Below, in pieces: positions 47,200 to 59,010 of a stretch of 64,000 nt of DNA. Positions within the stretch are counted from its first letter, which is position 1. Each line of letters opens with the position of its first letter. Both the position numbers and the translations under genes were made by a program. Source of the DNA: Alentia gelatinosa (Eukaryota > Annelida > Polychaeta > Phyllodocida > Polynoidae); assembly GCA_950022655.1 (NCBI GenBank), contig OX465581.1, forward strand, positions 107,119,125 to 107,183,124. Direction: 5' to 3'. A model generated the notes under the pieces. It searched no databases and was not told the origin of the DNA. It worked only from the letters and a program-made list of their open reading frames with translations.

Positions 47200-47209
47200 G
47201 CGCATGCGC
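47200..47209. promoter_or_regulatory. NRF1 palindrome
   Basis: GCGCATGCGC, a perfect match to the NRF1 consensus, in CpG-rich context. NRF1 sites mark promoters of housekeeping genes. Confidence 0.5.
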
Positions 47210-47429
47210 GCTTGTTTACCGACCCGGCTAAAAGAGCAGCGGCGGAATTCGGCGCGGCTCGCCTGATGAACCGAGCGTCCGGGCGGGACATGGAGGGCCC
47301 GACACGAGGGGCGCGGGGCCGGGGAACGCGCTGACCCCGGGCCGGGCATCACATGATGGAAGGGCAAACCGGGCCAACCCGTGCTCGTGTCAAATTAAAA
47401 AGAGAGACGACCCTGCAAATTTGTCAGGT

Positions 47430-48640
47430 CTTCTTTGAGCATGCGCCGATTTAATTAAGCGGACATTCGTTATCGCCTGATCAAACCCAGAGATGAAAAA
47501 GTAAAGTCCGGCTTGGTCAGGGCGGCGCGGGGTACGCTTGATTAGGCAGCCATTTGTCAGCACTAACCACATAGTTTTCTCCCCGGCTGCCCTGTCCACC
47601 CATTACTCCCCCACCTACCACTACCACCACCCGTCCTGCTCTCAACAAGTAGGGCAAGCGCTCAGGTGATTTGTTCTACTTTGGCCGGTCGGTGCTGGGC
47701 AAAATTGATCATTTGTTCTGGCTGAACAAATGTTTCATGCTACTTAGGCCATGAATTATGATCTATGTGGCCGCTCGATTGCCGATGCATTTCTGTAATT
47801 GAAATGTGGCGCTAAATCGGGGCGGTACACGGGCAAACGGCCGGCCAGGGAGTTGAGATGGCGACGGGTGCGCGCTACATCTCCATGCCGACAAAAGCTA
47901 TGGTTTTCATCTCAATCCGACAATCATCATCGCTCCCCGAACGACCAGGTAAAAGGGCCGGGCGACGAGCTCTAGACATAAACATTTCACGTCGACCTGC
48001 CTTTATTGGCCACCCGTGGGCCATCTGTTTCAATACCACGCACATAGCAGGGTTGAAATGCCAAGACAACACTGCAATATCTTCCTTTAACGTTTGTCTG
48101 GTCCTATGCATGCCCAAGAGCGGTGTCATATCAAGCATGCCTTACCTTTTTTTCTGTCTCTCTTTCTGTTTGCCCCATTTTCCAAAGGGATGAATTCCAG
48201 GCAGGGCCACATTTGAAATATGCTTTATAGATAGATGGCTTGCTTTGAGTGACAGCTGTGCAAGCACGGTGTTTACGTCCGGGCTGTGTTCATTCCATAA
48301 CGATTTTTTAAATTTTATTTCATAAGGATCACATTTATTCCATCAGGAGAAAATCACATTTTGGTGCACTAACACAGTGGCAGTGTTATGTACTATGAAT
48401 GCCTTCAATACCGTACAGCGAGGTAAAACAAGGATCATTGCACACGGGGACGTTTCACAATAAGGGCCAATTACAGAAATGGAGAAATGAGCGGAAAACA
48501 CACGGAGTCCTTGTGTACTCCAAACCTCTCAGCCCAAAGTAGGTTGGCGACTGGGAGACGCAATCCCCCCTCCCTCTAAAAAGTAAAAGGAGAAAGACTG
48601 GTAGAAGATTGCAGGAAAGAGTTTTCTTAGGGCAGTGGAG
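47430..48640. other. mixed-composition sequence
   Basis: At 47690-47850 there is enhancer-like unique sequence (GCCATGAATTATGATC, TCTGTAATTGAAATG). The plus frame at 47858-48193 has no recognisable domain. Confidence 0.35.
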
Positions 48641-49240
48641 GGCGCGGTGGGGGTTGTAAGGAGGGTGGGCTCGCCAGGGGGAGAAAGGCCATTTTACGTG
48701 GGCCACCGCCGCTAATAGAAAGCGGACGGAACTCGGCGGCGAGTTTGTCCTCAAAAAGCCCAGTGGTTTTACGACAAATCAATTTAGCAGCTTGTGACAC
48801 AAATGCGCACTCCGGGATTCGCCGGGGCCACTCGGCCCCGATCAGAAGGCGCGAGAGCTGTCCACCCTCCCCTCCCCGCCAGCACACCTCGCCCCTTCAC
48901 CCGAGCAGCTCCCGGCTTCCAATCCAAGAGTCACTCCAAGAAACTGTTTCCAAACAAAGCGGCGGCGGAGAGGTGCAAACCCATTTTGTAGGTGGATGGA
49001 TGCGGCGGCGGTGGGGGTATTTAGTGTAATTAGTGTGGTTATGGGCTGGCCGCGTGACGCATCCCCGTTCTGCCACGAGCTGCTCCAGTGGGCTCCCACT
49101 ACGATGATGGCCAAAGGAAGCCGAGCAGCTCCCGGGCTGTAATGGGTGTAATTGGCGGGGCTAACGGCAGGGGCGTGACAGCATGGCTGAGCTGCTCAGC
49201 CAGCCACTCACCCATATGAGAGCTACTCATGGATCGTCTT
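48640..49240. other. GC island with four GAGCWGCTC sites
   Basis: GAGCWGCTC at 48903, 49077, 49123 and 49189, with the variant GAGCTACTC at 49220. This is the densest cluster of the motif in the window. No exon recognised. Confidence 0.65.
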
Positions 49241-51530
49241 TAATTCCAGCAGATTGGGTTAGCAACTACGAGCAACAAAATCTCGCCGCATATGCTTAAG
49301 GCAATGCAAGCATAAAACTACATACAACACTGGTATAAGATCAGCATCCTGAATGTTAAGTTAAAAACAGTGATAGGTTGTTGTGCTAAACAAGGTGAAT
49401 TAGGTTTCTTAACAGTAGACTTAGTATCAGTCAGATTAGACCCGCGGAGGGGGAGGGGTCAATCCTTCTTGATGACAATATCTCTACAATATAAGGACTA
49501 TGAATCCCTTGTAGCATGACACAGATCGGACGAGGCAAATGGTACGCCCGTTGTGGGAAAGGTATGTTTGAAGGTACCTCTCACTGACTGTCATGCACGC
49601 TGAGTAGTCAATTATCACAGTACATTCCTGTTCAGCTGGTTTTGTCAATTATGTTTATTCTGATCCCAGGCATTTAACTCTGATAGGTTGATGTACTGCC
49701 ATATGATTCGTGCGATTGACCCGTTACATCTGAGCTAGGTTTATGTACATAGTGTCCTGTGAATTGAGTACATCACAATGTTGACAGACTAAGTTTATAT
49801 TCACATTATCCACAGCTGAGTACAGAAATGAAATGTATGCATTCTACATCAATTTCATGATACTGTCACTAACGTATGTTGTACGAATTATGATACGAGA
49901 CCCGAATGTATTGGTTCTGGATGGACATGGCGATATCTAGGCTGCCACAGACCTATTAGTAAAGTATCAAACGGAAGGCAACTGTACAGCGCGTTTTGAA
50001 TCTCTTACATGTTTTCTAGTTTCTCTAAATGTATGCTTCACCCTTGCCAGTGTCTCCTTATTCTTTACCCACCCTATGTTTATTGTTTATTTTAATGTTC
50101 CTTTAAGGTAGAGCTGGATCGCAGAAAGTAAACAGTACGCCTGCCAGTTGAATGTCATGATATATAATTACCATGGTCGTCTCCTCACTCTCTCTCCCCT
50201 CTGAAACACCCTTAGTGATGTTAAAGGATTAGATGTGGTGAGAGTGAGCTTTGAGTTAGAGGGAACGTTCAGGGATGTGGGAACTATCTTTGGAGAAGAT
50301 ACCAAACAGGGAGCTGTTTCAAAACGTGGGTTAAGTCTATGGTTTTGAAACAGCTCCCAGATGTACTCAGATGGTAATAGATATATAACAAAGTCAAAGG
50401 ATAATCAGAATACTGCACCCACAGAATGACATGGGATCCTTATATAGCGATCCCTTAAATTACCAAGTAGATAAAACAACGACATGGGATTGAACGCTGA
50501 ACTATGAATATCTTAGCGTGAAAAATAACAAAGCACTAAACCCCACACTGAAAGGAAATATCAGCAATAATAGAGAATAAAGTAAGCATTTCTTCATGCC
50601 ATTTGAGTGAGCAGATGGGATTCACAGTGAAACCAGACTGGCAACACAACCTGGGTTCACCTGAGCGAGTAGAGGGCATTATTCGTGGATAATGTGTCTA
50701 ATTGTCCGCAGTTCATATCGTCTACACAGAGACCTGAGTGCACGGCCAGCGTCAGGTCACAGGAGGTGGGGTGGAGAGGTGGCTGTCGTCAGACGTGTTT
50801 ACTACCTGTTCCCTGTCAATGACGACCTGACCGGCTAGACAACCCCCTCCACGCACACACACACAGTCAGCTGGCCACAAGTGCAACGCAGAACATTCCT
50901 TCCACCAATTCCGTACACCTCTTATGGGCAACACATCGCATCTTGAAACAGCGTGGATAACAGGGCAGCTCGAAACTTGTTTATACATAAACGATGGTAG
51001 AGAGGAAACTATATTTATTACATGACGACTAGGTCGTTGTTTTGGATTCTCATCATCGAAGAAGAATTATAAATACAATTTTCAGAAGAGGGACAGGATA
51101 TAACCCACTGACAGATTTATTTTACCCGCCTTCATTAACAAACATTAATCGCCATCCCATATACAGTCACTAGCATTGATATATATCAGCATATAGGACA
51201 GATAGGACAAAACATATACATAATATGACTCGATCTATAATGGCTTCCAGAGCCATCGCATGAGTGGGAGGTAGGTCAACCCAGTACAGGTCAGAAACTA
51301 ATGGGGTCGGATCCTCTTCACGACAAGATCCAACAGAAGGTTATCCGAGACTACGGGCAGAAACGCAGTGTTAGTATATGAACTCTAACGGGAAAGCCTT
51401 GTTTTGAAGAGTAACACGTATGGCAGGTCATGGAATTCTACCAAGACAATTATACAGTTGCTTAGCATTCATCTCAATTCTATGCAGTGGCTACTTTAAA
51501 AAGATTCTCATGGCTTTGTCTAACTAACGA
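49240..51530. other. AT-rich spacer
   Basis: No gene recognised. It contains a perfect 17-bp hairpin at 50309-50358. Confidence 0.4.
50309..50358. repeat. perfect 17-bp inverted repeat, 16-base loop
   Basis: GGGAGCTGTTTCAAAAC at 50309-50325 pairs perfectly with 50342-50358. The loop (GTTAAGTCTATG) resembles the GTTAAGCCTATGG core of the composite repeat at 30.7 and 32.3 kb. Confidence 0.85.
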
Positions 51531-51687
51531 TTGGTATATGTACACAATAATGACTGGTCTTGTGTATGAGTGATTGTAATCTCCGAGGGCTCTACGCGTA
51601 GCAATGTCCGAGCGATATCGAGGATATCAACAATGAGATTACAAGCCACTCGTACAGAAAACCAGTCATTATGGTAGTTAATACCAA
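51531..51687. mobile_element. foldback/MITE-like element, copy C
   Basis: Arms 51533-51583 and 51635-51685 are 51-bp imperfect inverted repeats (both contain CATAATGACTGGT-type or AATAATGACTGGT sequence and end TGTAATCTC). The 51-base loop contains CTACGCGTAGCAATGTC and GAGCGATATCGAGGATATC, related to the core of copy A at 3.17 kb. No coding capacity. Confidence 0.75.
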
Positions 51688-51689
51688 CA

Positions 51690-52430
51690 TAAACCATTGA
51701 TAACAAGTAAGAGCCACACATCCAGATATAGGATAACTAGACATTCAAGAAAGTATATTGCAAGGCATATGCAGTTTCAGATTATGTCATAACACCACAG
51801 CACTGGGAATAGACTTACGCAGCCTATATATAGCATTTCTCCATGTGTAACTTTGATTTATGCTAATAGAGTTCAATATGTCTAATTGCAATTAAAAGAT
51901 ATATCTACTTGTAATTAATTAATATCAAAATAATAATCCAGAACTTTATTTTTGCGATGTAGGGACGATTTTTCATTCTGGGTAGTCGGAATATCCTGTA
52001 GGGGGATTACAGGCGCCCTATGCCTTTTCAATGGCGACATCAAAATAGGTGGGTAATACAAGAACAGTTACACAACTGGGGGTGTTTAGGAAGAATTGTT
52101 TCTTTTACAAATAACATCAACCTGACCAGGCAAATCAATAATTGAATATACTGCAGTCAACCCTGTAACTTTGATTGACCCTTTTCAAGGCACTGCATGG
52201 TGAACAGGTAGGCAGGTGGAATTAGTAATTAAAGTAATAGAATAATTGGTAAAAGAAAATATCATTGAGATGACTTTCAGTTCTGATATAGCATTCTACA
52301 GATCATTTGATGTGCTTTAATGTATTTCCTCCTCAAGCAGCACCTGAGTATGAATTTCAATTCAATACAAATGAACTCCATATAAACAGAGAAAATAGTT
52401 CATTTAAGAAATCTCATCAGCACAACAATA
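51690..52430. other. AT-rich spacer
   Basis: No feature recognised. Confidence 0.3.
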
Positions 52431-52870
52431 GTGAGACCGTTTTCCTACACTGAAGGCGTGAAGCCATGCTTCCACATGGCAGCCTCCTACAGACACACAT
52501 ACAACACCGATCTCCCTCCTCCAGGGCAGACCGCGGAGAAGCCGACCGGCGCCGGGAGGAGGAGGCGGGCACGCGGCAGGTATGGCGGGCGCCAGATGAG
52601 TGGTGATACCGAGGTCCGCCGCCTTATCATGTCCGACAGGTGTTATCTGCTGTTATCAAACCAGGTGGGGCCGCCGGAGCCGCCACTAGCGCCACGCGGT
52701 GGGAGGTCGGTAGGCGCCGGTCGTGGGGGAGGGCGGTGGGTATCCTGGACATGTATAATGATACACATCCGCGTGGTAATGATACACGTGCATGTACCTG
52801 GCAGGGTAACGAGATATCTATGGGGGAGGAGGGGGGGGGCAGTATTGGGGCTCTATGGACAAATAAGCAC
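52430..52870. other. GC islet
   Basis: GC-rich from 52510 to 52740 with a G-run near 52820-52840. The 163-codon plus frame is GC-driven. No exon recognised. Confidence 0.4.
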
Positions 52871-53280
52871 ATTCCTTAGATTTATTTGTCGCTACATCTT
52901 TTTATCGCTGTTGAATAAGTAGTACCTCACGTTCTATTTTGCTATGAAACTGAATACACGTATTCCGCACCTCAGTGTCTATTCCCTTCTATGACATGTT
53001 ATAAGACTATATATATGTCAATGAGATGCCTAAATCTAGAAATGAAACGCGAGGAATATGTTACAGACGTTCCTAAAGTTAATATGGGTGTGTTTGTTGA
53101 GAGCGCACGTGGGCAAAGACTACATCTATAGCAGCAGATTATACATACAGTCCAGAAAATGGTAATTGAAGTATCTAGACAAAAACTCAAGTTTCTATTT
53201 CTCCAACAGCAATGAACTGCATTTTGATCCTTCAGCATTCAATTGACTACAACAAGACTAACATCAGTTTAAAGTCCTAT
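52870..53280. other. AT-rich spacer
   Basis: Nothing recognised. Confidence 0.3.
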
Positions 53281-53810
53281 TTGAGACTGGGCAGGGAAAG
53301 CTCTTGTGACTGACATTAGGAATGGGCCGGAGCATCCCTTTAGAACTAAAAGGCAGTTGGCTCCTGCAGGGTGGATCTGATAAAGGAGAACTACATGTAG
53401 ATACATGTGGGGCGTGCTGGGATCTATGGCGGAAGCCCTCAGCACACCACTATGTGCCCCCTAGCGGGCCCTTCAATCAGTATCAATGACCACCCGCGGG
53501 GCCTGAGCTGCTCCGGGGAGCGCTGCTTACTCCCGTGAGCTGCTCACCTACTGAGTCTTTAGATACTGTCCGGGAATGGGGACGAGGTGAGGGGAGCGTG
53601 GGCTGTGAGCTGGGCTGGAGGAGTCTCATAGAGCTGATAGCACACCTGGCCGGTTATCACCTGTCTGACTCTTCTTAGGTCGGCAGATACTGGTGGCGGT
53701 GCAGGTAGAGGGGCTCAGATAGCGGCACACATTCTCCACCTTCTTTTTGATTGTGGCCATGATATGAGCAGTCAACACTAGCAGCCCGGCCGTACATCAC
53801 CGTAATTGAT
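53280..53810. other. GC islet with a GAGCWGCTC pair and CTCF-like site
   Basis: GAGCTGCTC at 53505 and 53537 (32 bp apart). The minus strand of 53455-53467 reads CCGCTAGGGGGCA, a strong CTCF-type core, just 40 bp away. Confidence 0.55.
53455..53467 (-). promoter_or_regulatory. CTCF-like site
   Basis: CCGCTAGGGGGCA on the minus strand fits the commonly observed CTCF core (CCGCNAGGGGGC). Confidence 0.4.
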
Positions 53811-53879
53811 TTGAGTCCTGGGTATATGCTTCCCCTGAGTTCTCAAGGCTAAGTGTACACCTTCATAGCATGTTTTTTG

Positions 53880-54600
53880 AAAATATAATTCAATATGGTT
53901 TTTTTTTAAATTCTATTCGTAACGGATCAAAACTATAAGTTTGAGATTACAATCCACTACTATCTGAATGCAACAATTGCAACTTTCAAAGGGTTATAAA
54001 ACCCTGTAGGAGTTAATCACACAAATAACAGTGCAGACGTTAATTATCCGTTATCGGTTGCAGGACTGATCAAAAGGTAAGGAAGATAATTCTGAGAATG
54101 GCATAAACATCTCTGAGAGGATATGTGGAACTCCTAAATTCAAATGAATAAAACGTATTTACGATTGGCAATCTTCATTTTCTGTAAGAGCGAGGTGATG
54201 TTTGATATCAACATCAAAACCCAACCACGACTCGCGTCTCATTTAAAGCCTACACTTAAACGATAAATCAGAAAATCAGTAAGATACTAACACAAACTGT
54301 GCAGCCACGATCTGACACGGCAGCGAAGTTTAGCGACTACAAAACATGTCTGTTTTATGCTCCACCGTGTAGTTTCTCGGTTTCTCCACGAGGTGGAGGC
54401 ACCAGCCGGCAACCTACCACTTTGACTCTAAAACCCTTACTCCCCAGAGCACGCGTAAAAACTTAATAAAGACAGCACCTTCTAATTATCACAACTTCAA
54501 CATTGTAACCGCATTTATGTCTGAGCTGATAAACTGGCAATCTTGTAAATCTAGAATGCTTTGAGTTCCACCTGCCAACTTTATGGAGCTCTGATCCTAA
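53880..54600. other. AT-rich spacer
   Basis: No gene recognised. A CTCF-like CCACGAGGTGGAG (one mismatch) lies at 54386. Confidence 0.3.
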
Positions 54601-55800
54601 GTCTAGGCAATGAAACGGGGGTGGCTGGAAGCGGAGATGACACTAATTACAGTCACGGTATGTGGTTGTGAGTTAGACAGCGTATCTGCCCGAGCAGCTC
54701 AGAAGCCCAAAGGTCAGCAACCCCTCGGGGCGGATGGGTCTAGCCGCGTGCCTCTAGGTGAGGCCGGGGCGTGTCGCCTCGCACCCCGGGTCTGATCCGT
54801 TGTCTAGGCCGGCCTCCCGAGCGCCTGGGCCCGGCCACATGATGGAAGGGCTATCTTTCCACGTGGAAGGACAAGGCAGGGGGTCCGGGGACCGACGGGC
54901 ACCCCATTGCCAACATTGCCCCAATCTCCTCCTATGCATTAGTGAGATTAGTCATTGGCCGCATCCCGCCAGTGCCACTTTGTGTTATGGCTATCGACTT
55001 TATAACGTAACACCGCTTCTCAAAAGCATCAAACTGGGAAAATAAAAGACCAGAATAATAAAACAGAAATGGAAAACGGAGGATATTTAGGGGGGAAAAA
55101 ACCAGAAAAACACCCCTGCTTCGTCCTGTTAAGAATAGCTTCGGTTGAAGACCTGAAAATGAATTCTATCAATGAAATACTGATTTAAGTTCCTCGTATT
55201 GTTTAAATGTGTATGTGTGCGTGTGTGTATAAACACAGGGCCAAATCTTTTGAGTCTGCAGTCACGAGCAATTGGATTAGGGCGTGTTTTGACACTTGGA
55301 GTAGGCCAGCCCACGCTGGACCAGCTCTCTCCGGGGGAGTGAGCAGTGACATGGGCGAGCTGCTCATGTGGAAGCCTTATCACATGTTACACCCAGTTAC
55401 TGTGGTCAGCGCACGGCGCCTGCACCGCCGCACCAACTCCAGGGGAAAACATACACGGTCTCTCCATTCGGTGCTTAATGTGAAAAGTCCTGGTCAGGCC
55501 GCTTCTGATTACTCTGAGAGCTTATCGAGCTATTAATGCCGACAACGCCGGACATGGTCCGAGCATATCACTGCTGGCTGCCCCCTGCATGCCTGCCACA
55601 CAATCTCATTGCACGTGTTTCTTTTCAGAGGTCGTTGCACATTTTCCAGCCACTGCTACGTTTAACATTGACGGGTGAGAGCTCATAACTTTCTTCACTT
55701 TCAAGTTTGACGGGCATGCAGATCATGTATAATGGGAGCAGTTCATTCACTCGCTCCTGGTTCTAATCTCGGTTCCATGTTTGGCGAGCTGCTCCGTTTG
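54600..55800. other. GC islets with three GAGCWGCTC sites
   Basis: GC-rich at 54680-54920 and 55310-55560. GAGCWGCTC at 54692, 55357 and 55786. No exon recognised. Confidence 0.5.
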
Positions 55801-56340
55801 GCCTGTAATTTAGAAGAACATTCTAGAAGAACATTCTGGCCTTACTTTGCAGTATGAGAACTAAACACGAGGTAGATTTTAACTAAATTGGATCTCTGAT
55901 CGTATTATTTATTTTTCATGAGAATGTTGCATTTGATCTATATGAGATCATTAGTTTTTCATAATAATGTAGGTGGCATGCATTTAGGGTAATTTTATCT
56001 TTTAATTAAACTTTCTTTTACCATTTAGTACTGTTTTTGGTGGCCTGCTCTGCTTGACCTTTATCATAGCAAAATATTTCACATAAAAATATTAGCATAG
56101 CATCAAAAAGAGTATGCTCACTAGATAAAAACTAATAATATGATATTTTGGGGGAACTGATCTCTATGACATATATCAAAGGATTGGGACATGACTAGTG
56201 TAACCTCTTGGAATATTCTATGTGAAGGTCACCTAAATAGATGGACCACAATGAAAATGTTAAAATTGATCTCATATCCATACGAGGCGCAATTTGAGCA
56301 GTTGATTATTTGCTCACTCATTCATAAAGTACTTAGCACT
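55800..56340. other. AT-rich spacer
   Basis: Nothing recognised. Confidence 0.3.
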
Positions 56341-56720
56341 CATGTTTTGCGGTGAGCTGCTCTCCTTGGCCTATATTTGGCGGCTGACCACGGCCCGATG
56401 ACGGCGCGGGTGCCCGTCTGCTGGAGTGGGTGGTCGCCGGACGCCGACACCGGGAGCTCGGGGACTCATCCACGCCGGTCACTCGGTGTCCGGGGAGAGT
56501 CCAGATTGCTATCGCGCCGTCCTAGGATCAGATTATCCGGCGCTAATCCCGACACGGGCGTCTCTGCGGGGCGTGGGAAGATGTGATTGGGATGACCACT
56601 GGGGACGGGCTGACCGCCAGGCGGGAGGAGGTGGCTGGGATGTCCGCAGCAAGGGAGGGAGCTGAAGGGGCAAGGGACAGGAGGGGGAGGAGCGGATGGA
56701 AGGGGATCTGGAGGGGGTGG
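56340..56720. other. GC islet with one GAGCWGCTC site
   Basis: GAGCTGCTC at 56354, followed by CpG-rich sequence. The DNA then grades into purine-rich simple repeat. Confidence 0.5.
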
Positions 56721-57130
56721 GGGCAGAGGGAGAGGAATGAAGAGAGGAAGAGAAGGGTAGAGAGAAGTATAGAAAGATAGGGAGGGAGTGAAGGGGTGCG
56801 GGAGTGAAATAGAAGAAGAGGGAAAGGGTTAGACGAGAAAAAATGGAGGGAGAGGAAGAAAGGAGGAAGAAGAGAGAAGGGGAGAGGGAGGGAGGGAGGG
56901 AGGAGGGAGGGAGGGAGAGAGGGAGGGAGGGAGGGAGGGAAGGAAGGAAGGAAGGAGGGAAGGAGGGAAGGAGGGAAGGAGGGAAGGAGGGAAGGAGGGG
57001 GAGGGAGGGAGGGAGGGAGGGAGGGAGGGAGGGAGGGAGGGAGGGAGGGAGGGAGGAATTAGGGAGGGAGGGAGGGAGGGAGGCAGATTTAGGAAGTGAA
57101 GGAGGGGTGGAAAGACAGAGGGATAGAGTT
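56720..57130 (+). repeat. (GGGA)n and related purine-rich simple repeat
   Basis: Diffuse GGA/GAGA sequence sharpens into (GGGA)n from about 56885 to 57085, with an embedded GGAAGGAGGGAA stretch at 56938-56998. The charged frame across it is a repeat artefact. Confidence 0.9.
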
Positions 57131-57435
57131 TGAATAGGAAGAGGTGGGGAGACTGGGATAAGTTGACATGAGAGTCAGTAGAGAGTTAAGGCTGAAGGCT
57201 GAGAGTTGATTTGTAGGGAGGGATGATTACTGAGTGACCACTCGGGTGTGGGATTGTGGGTATTAGTGGTGTGTGGGTTAAATGACCACTGCGTTGGTTG
57301 AGGAGGTGGTGGCGGCATGTCCATTGGGTGTGAGAAGTCCGGCAATCAGCAGTGTGTAGGGGGCATACCCACTGGGCGCTGGGTAACACCATGGTATCCT
57401 CAGAGTCCAGACTTCGAGTATATAATGTATAGGTC

Positions 57436-57908
57436 GGCTGACCATCAATATCTTGGATTAAGGCACCTTACTTACCATAGTAACATACAATACTTTAGTG
57501 ACCACTGGTAACATGGGATATCATATCGGCATCTTACAGGCCACTTGTAACATGGGATATTTAGCACCATCCTGGCCACTGGAAATATGGGATATTAGTA
57601 CCTTTCTGATCGCTATCAACATGGAATATTGGCACCTTCCTGATCACTAGAAACATGGAATATCAGTGTATCACTGACCACTAGCAACATAGGATATTGA
57701 CGTCTTAGTGTTAACTATCAACATGGAATATTGGTGCTTTACCGACCACTAGTCACATGGAGTATTGGGACAATCCTGATCACTAGAAACATGGAATAGC
57801 ACCTTACTGGCCACGAGAACCATGGGATAATGGCATCTTAGAGGTACCTATTAACATGAAATATCGGCGGTTTTCCGCCCACTAGTCACATGGGATATTG
57901 GCACCTTC
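57436..57908 (+). repeat. degenerate minisatellite, unit about 36 bp
   Basis: About 13 diverged units resembling CCACTAGNAACATGGGATAT followed by TGGCACCTTNCTGA. Units begin near 57500, 57541, 57577, 57611, 57645, 57681 and onward at 30-40 bp steps to 57888. Copies differ at many positions, so the array is old. Confidence 0.8.
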
Positions 57909-57909
57909 A

Positions 57910-59005
57910 AGTTCAATACAAAATGGAACATTAGCACCTCAATGATGTGTACAGAGATGTACAGAGTTAATGTTAATGAATAAAGTATATTAATTTTACA
58001 ATTTTGAAGTGGACATCCATTTGTTCGCGGGGAGTTCAAGTTTGATAGGCCTTCTCTACTTAATGTTAGAAACTATAGTGAAAAATATCAGCATTGTACA
58101 TTGTCAGGTGACTGAGAGACACGAAGCTCGTTCTAAAAGCTACATGCACAGTATACTTGTATTTATAAATAGATCTTTTGTCAACTTTCGAGTTGCTAAA
58201 AAACTTCAAAAGGGTAAAAATCTGATTTTGTTGTTGTAGCTTTATATAGAATTGTGTACGGCGACGAGAGGTAACATAACTGAGCTGTGTAACCAAGTCG
58301 ACCTGGTTGTGTGACTGTGGCGAGGGCGGCTTGACCTTTTCCCATATGGCAACTGCCTGTAAAGGTAGATGGCCAGAGGCATCAAATGACCATTGTACTG
58401 AGGGAGGAGACAGGGGCAAGTAGAGCAACAAACGGGCGATGTTCTCTATCACAGTAGGCGAGGTCAGTCTGAATGACGACTTACCGAATGGGCTTGACCC
58501 ACACTGATAAAAGAGTATAGCGCATGTTCACAGAAACATCACTTTGGTTGAGAACAAGCAGGCAATACATCTTCGGCCAAAAGTCATTGACTTTGTTCTA
58601 GAATTTAAAATTATTGGTATACTAATTATCAACTATTGGTAGTTAACCCGTTTACAATTAATCCAATCAATTATGATTGTTAACACAATAGTATGAATGA
58701 ATATAACGCCATTGGATGTCAGTGGGGTCGGGGAAAAAGTGGACATATCTATCATGTTAAAATAACTGCCTCAGAGAGACTGAGAAAATATTGAAAACAC
58801 ATCAATGTTGGCCATAGTAGGTTCAACCTACTGAATGGGGCTCAATATATGGTATCTTTATTTATGAAGGTATGGAAGAGGCTTCGATACTGATAAGCTA
58901 CCACGAATGCCTACTGCATGAGTTCCTTCCCAGAAAAATATGCTCTTCACTTTCTTCCATTCTGATTGGCTGACACAGCCAAACAATCTTTCTGGAACCC
59001 CTGAT
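57910..59005. other. AT-rich spacer
   Basis: A minus frame of 128 codons at 58066-58452 has no recognisable domain. No feature recognised. Confidence 0.3.
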
Positions 59006-59010
59006 TCGGG

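Larger units (their letters stand above)
46960..47430. promoter_or_regulatory. promoter-like CpG island
   Basis: CpG-rich block with an E2F-like TTTGGCGGGA (47021-47030), a CTCF-like CCACGAGGTGGCG (47178-47190) and a perfect NRF1 palindrome GCGCATGCGC (47200-47209). This combination is typical of broad housekeeping promoters. No first exon recognised on either strand, so the start site is unplaced. It could be the CDIN1 5' end, but then the other exons should lie at 17.2-47 kb, and I did not find them. Confidence 0.4.

Noticed and set aside
56843..57133. Glu/Gly/Arg-rich 96-codon frame
   Set aside because: Translation of the GGGA simple repeat.
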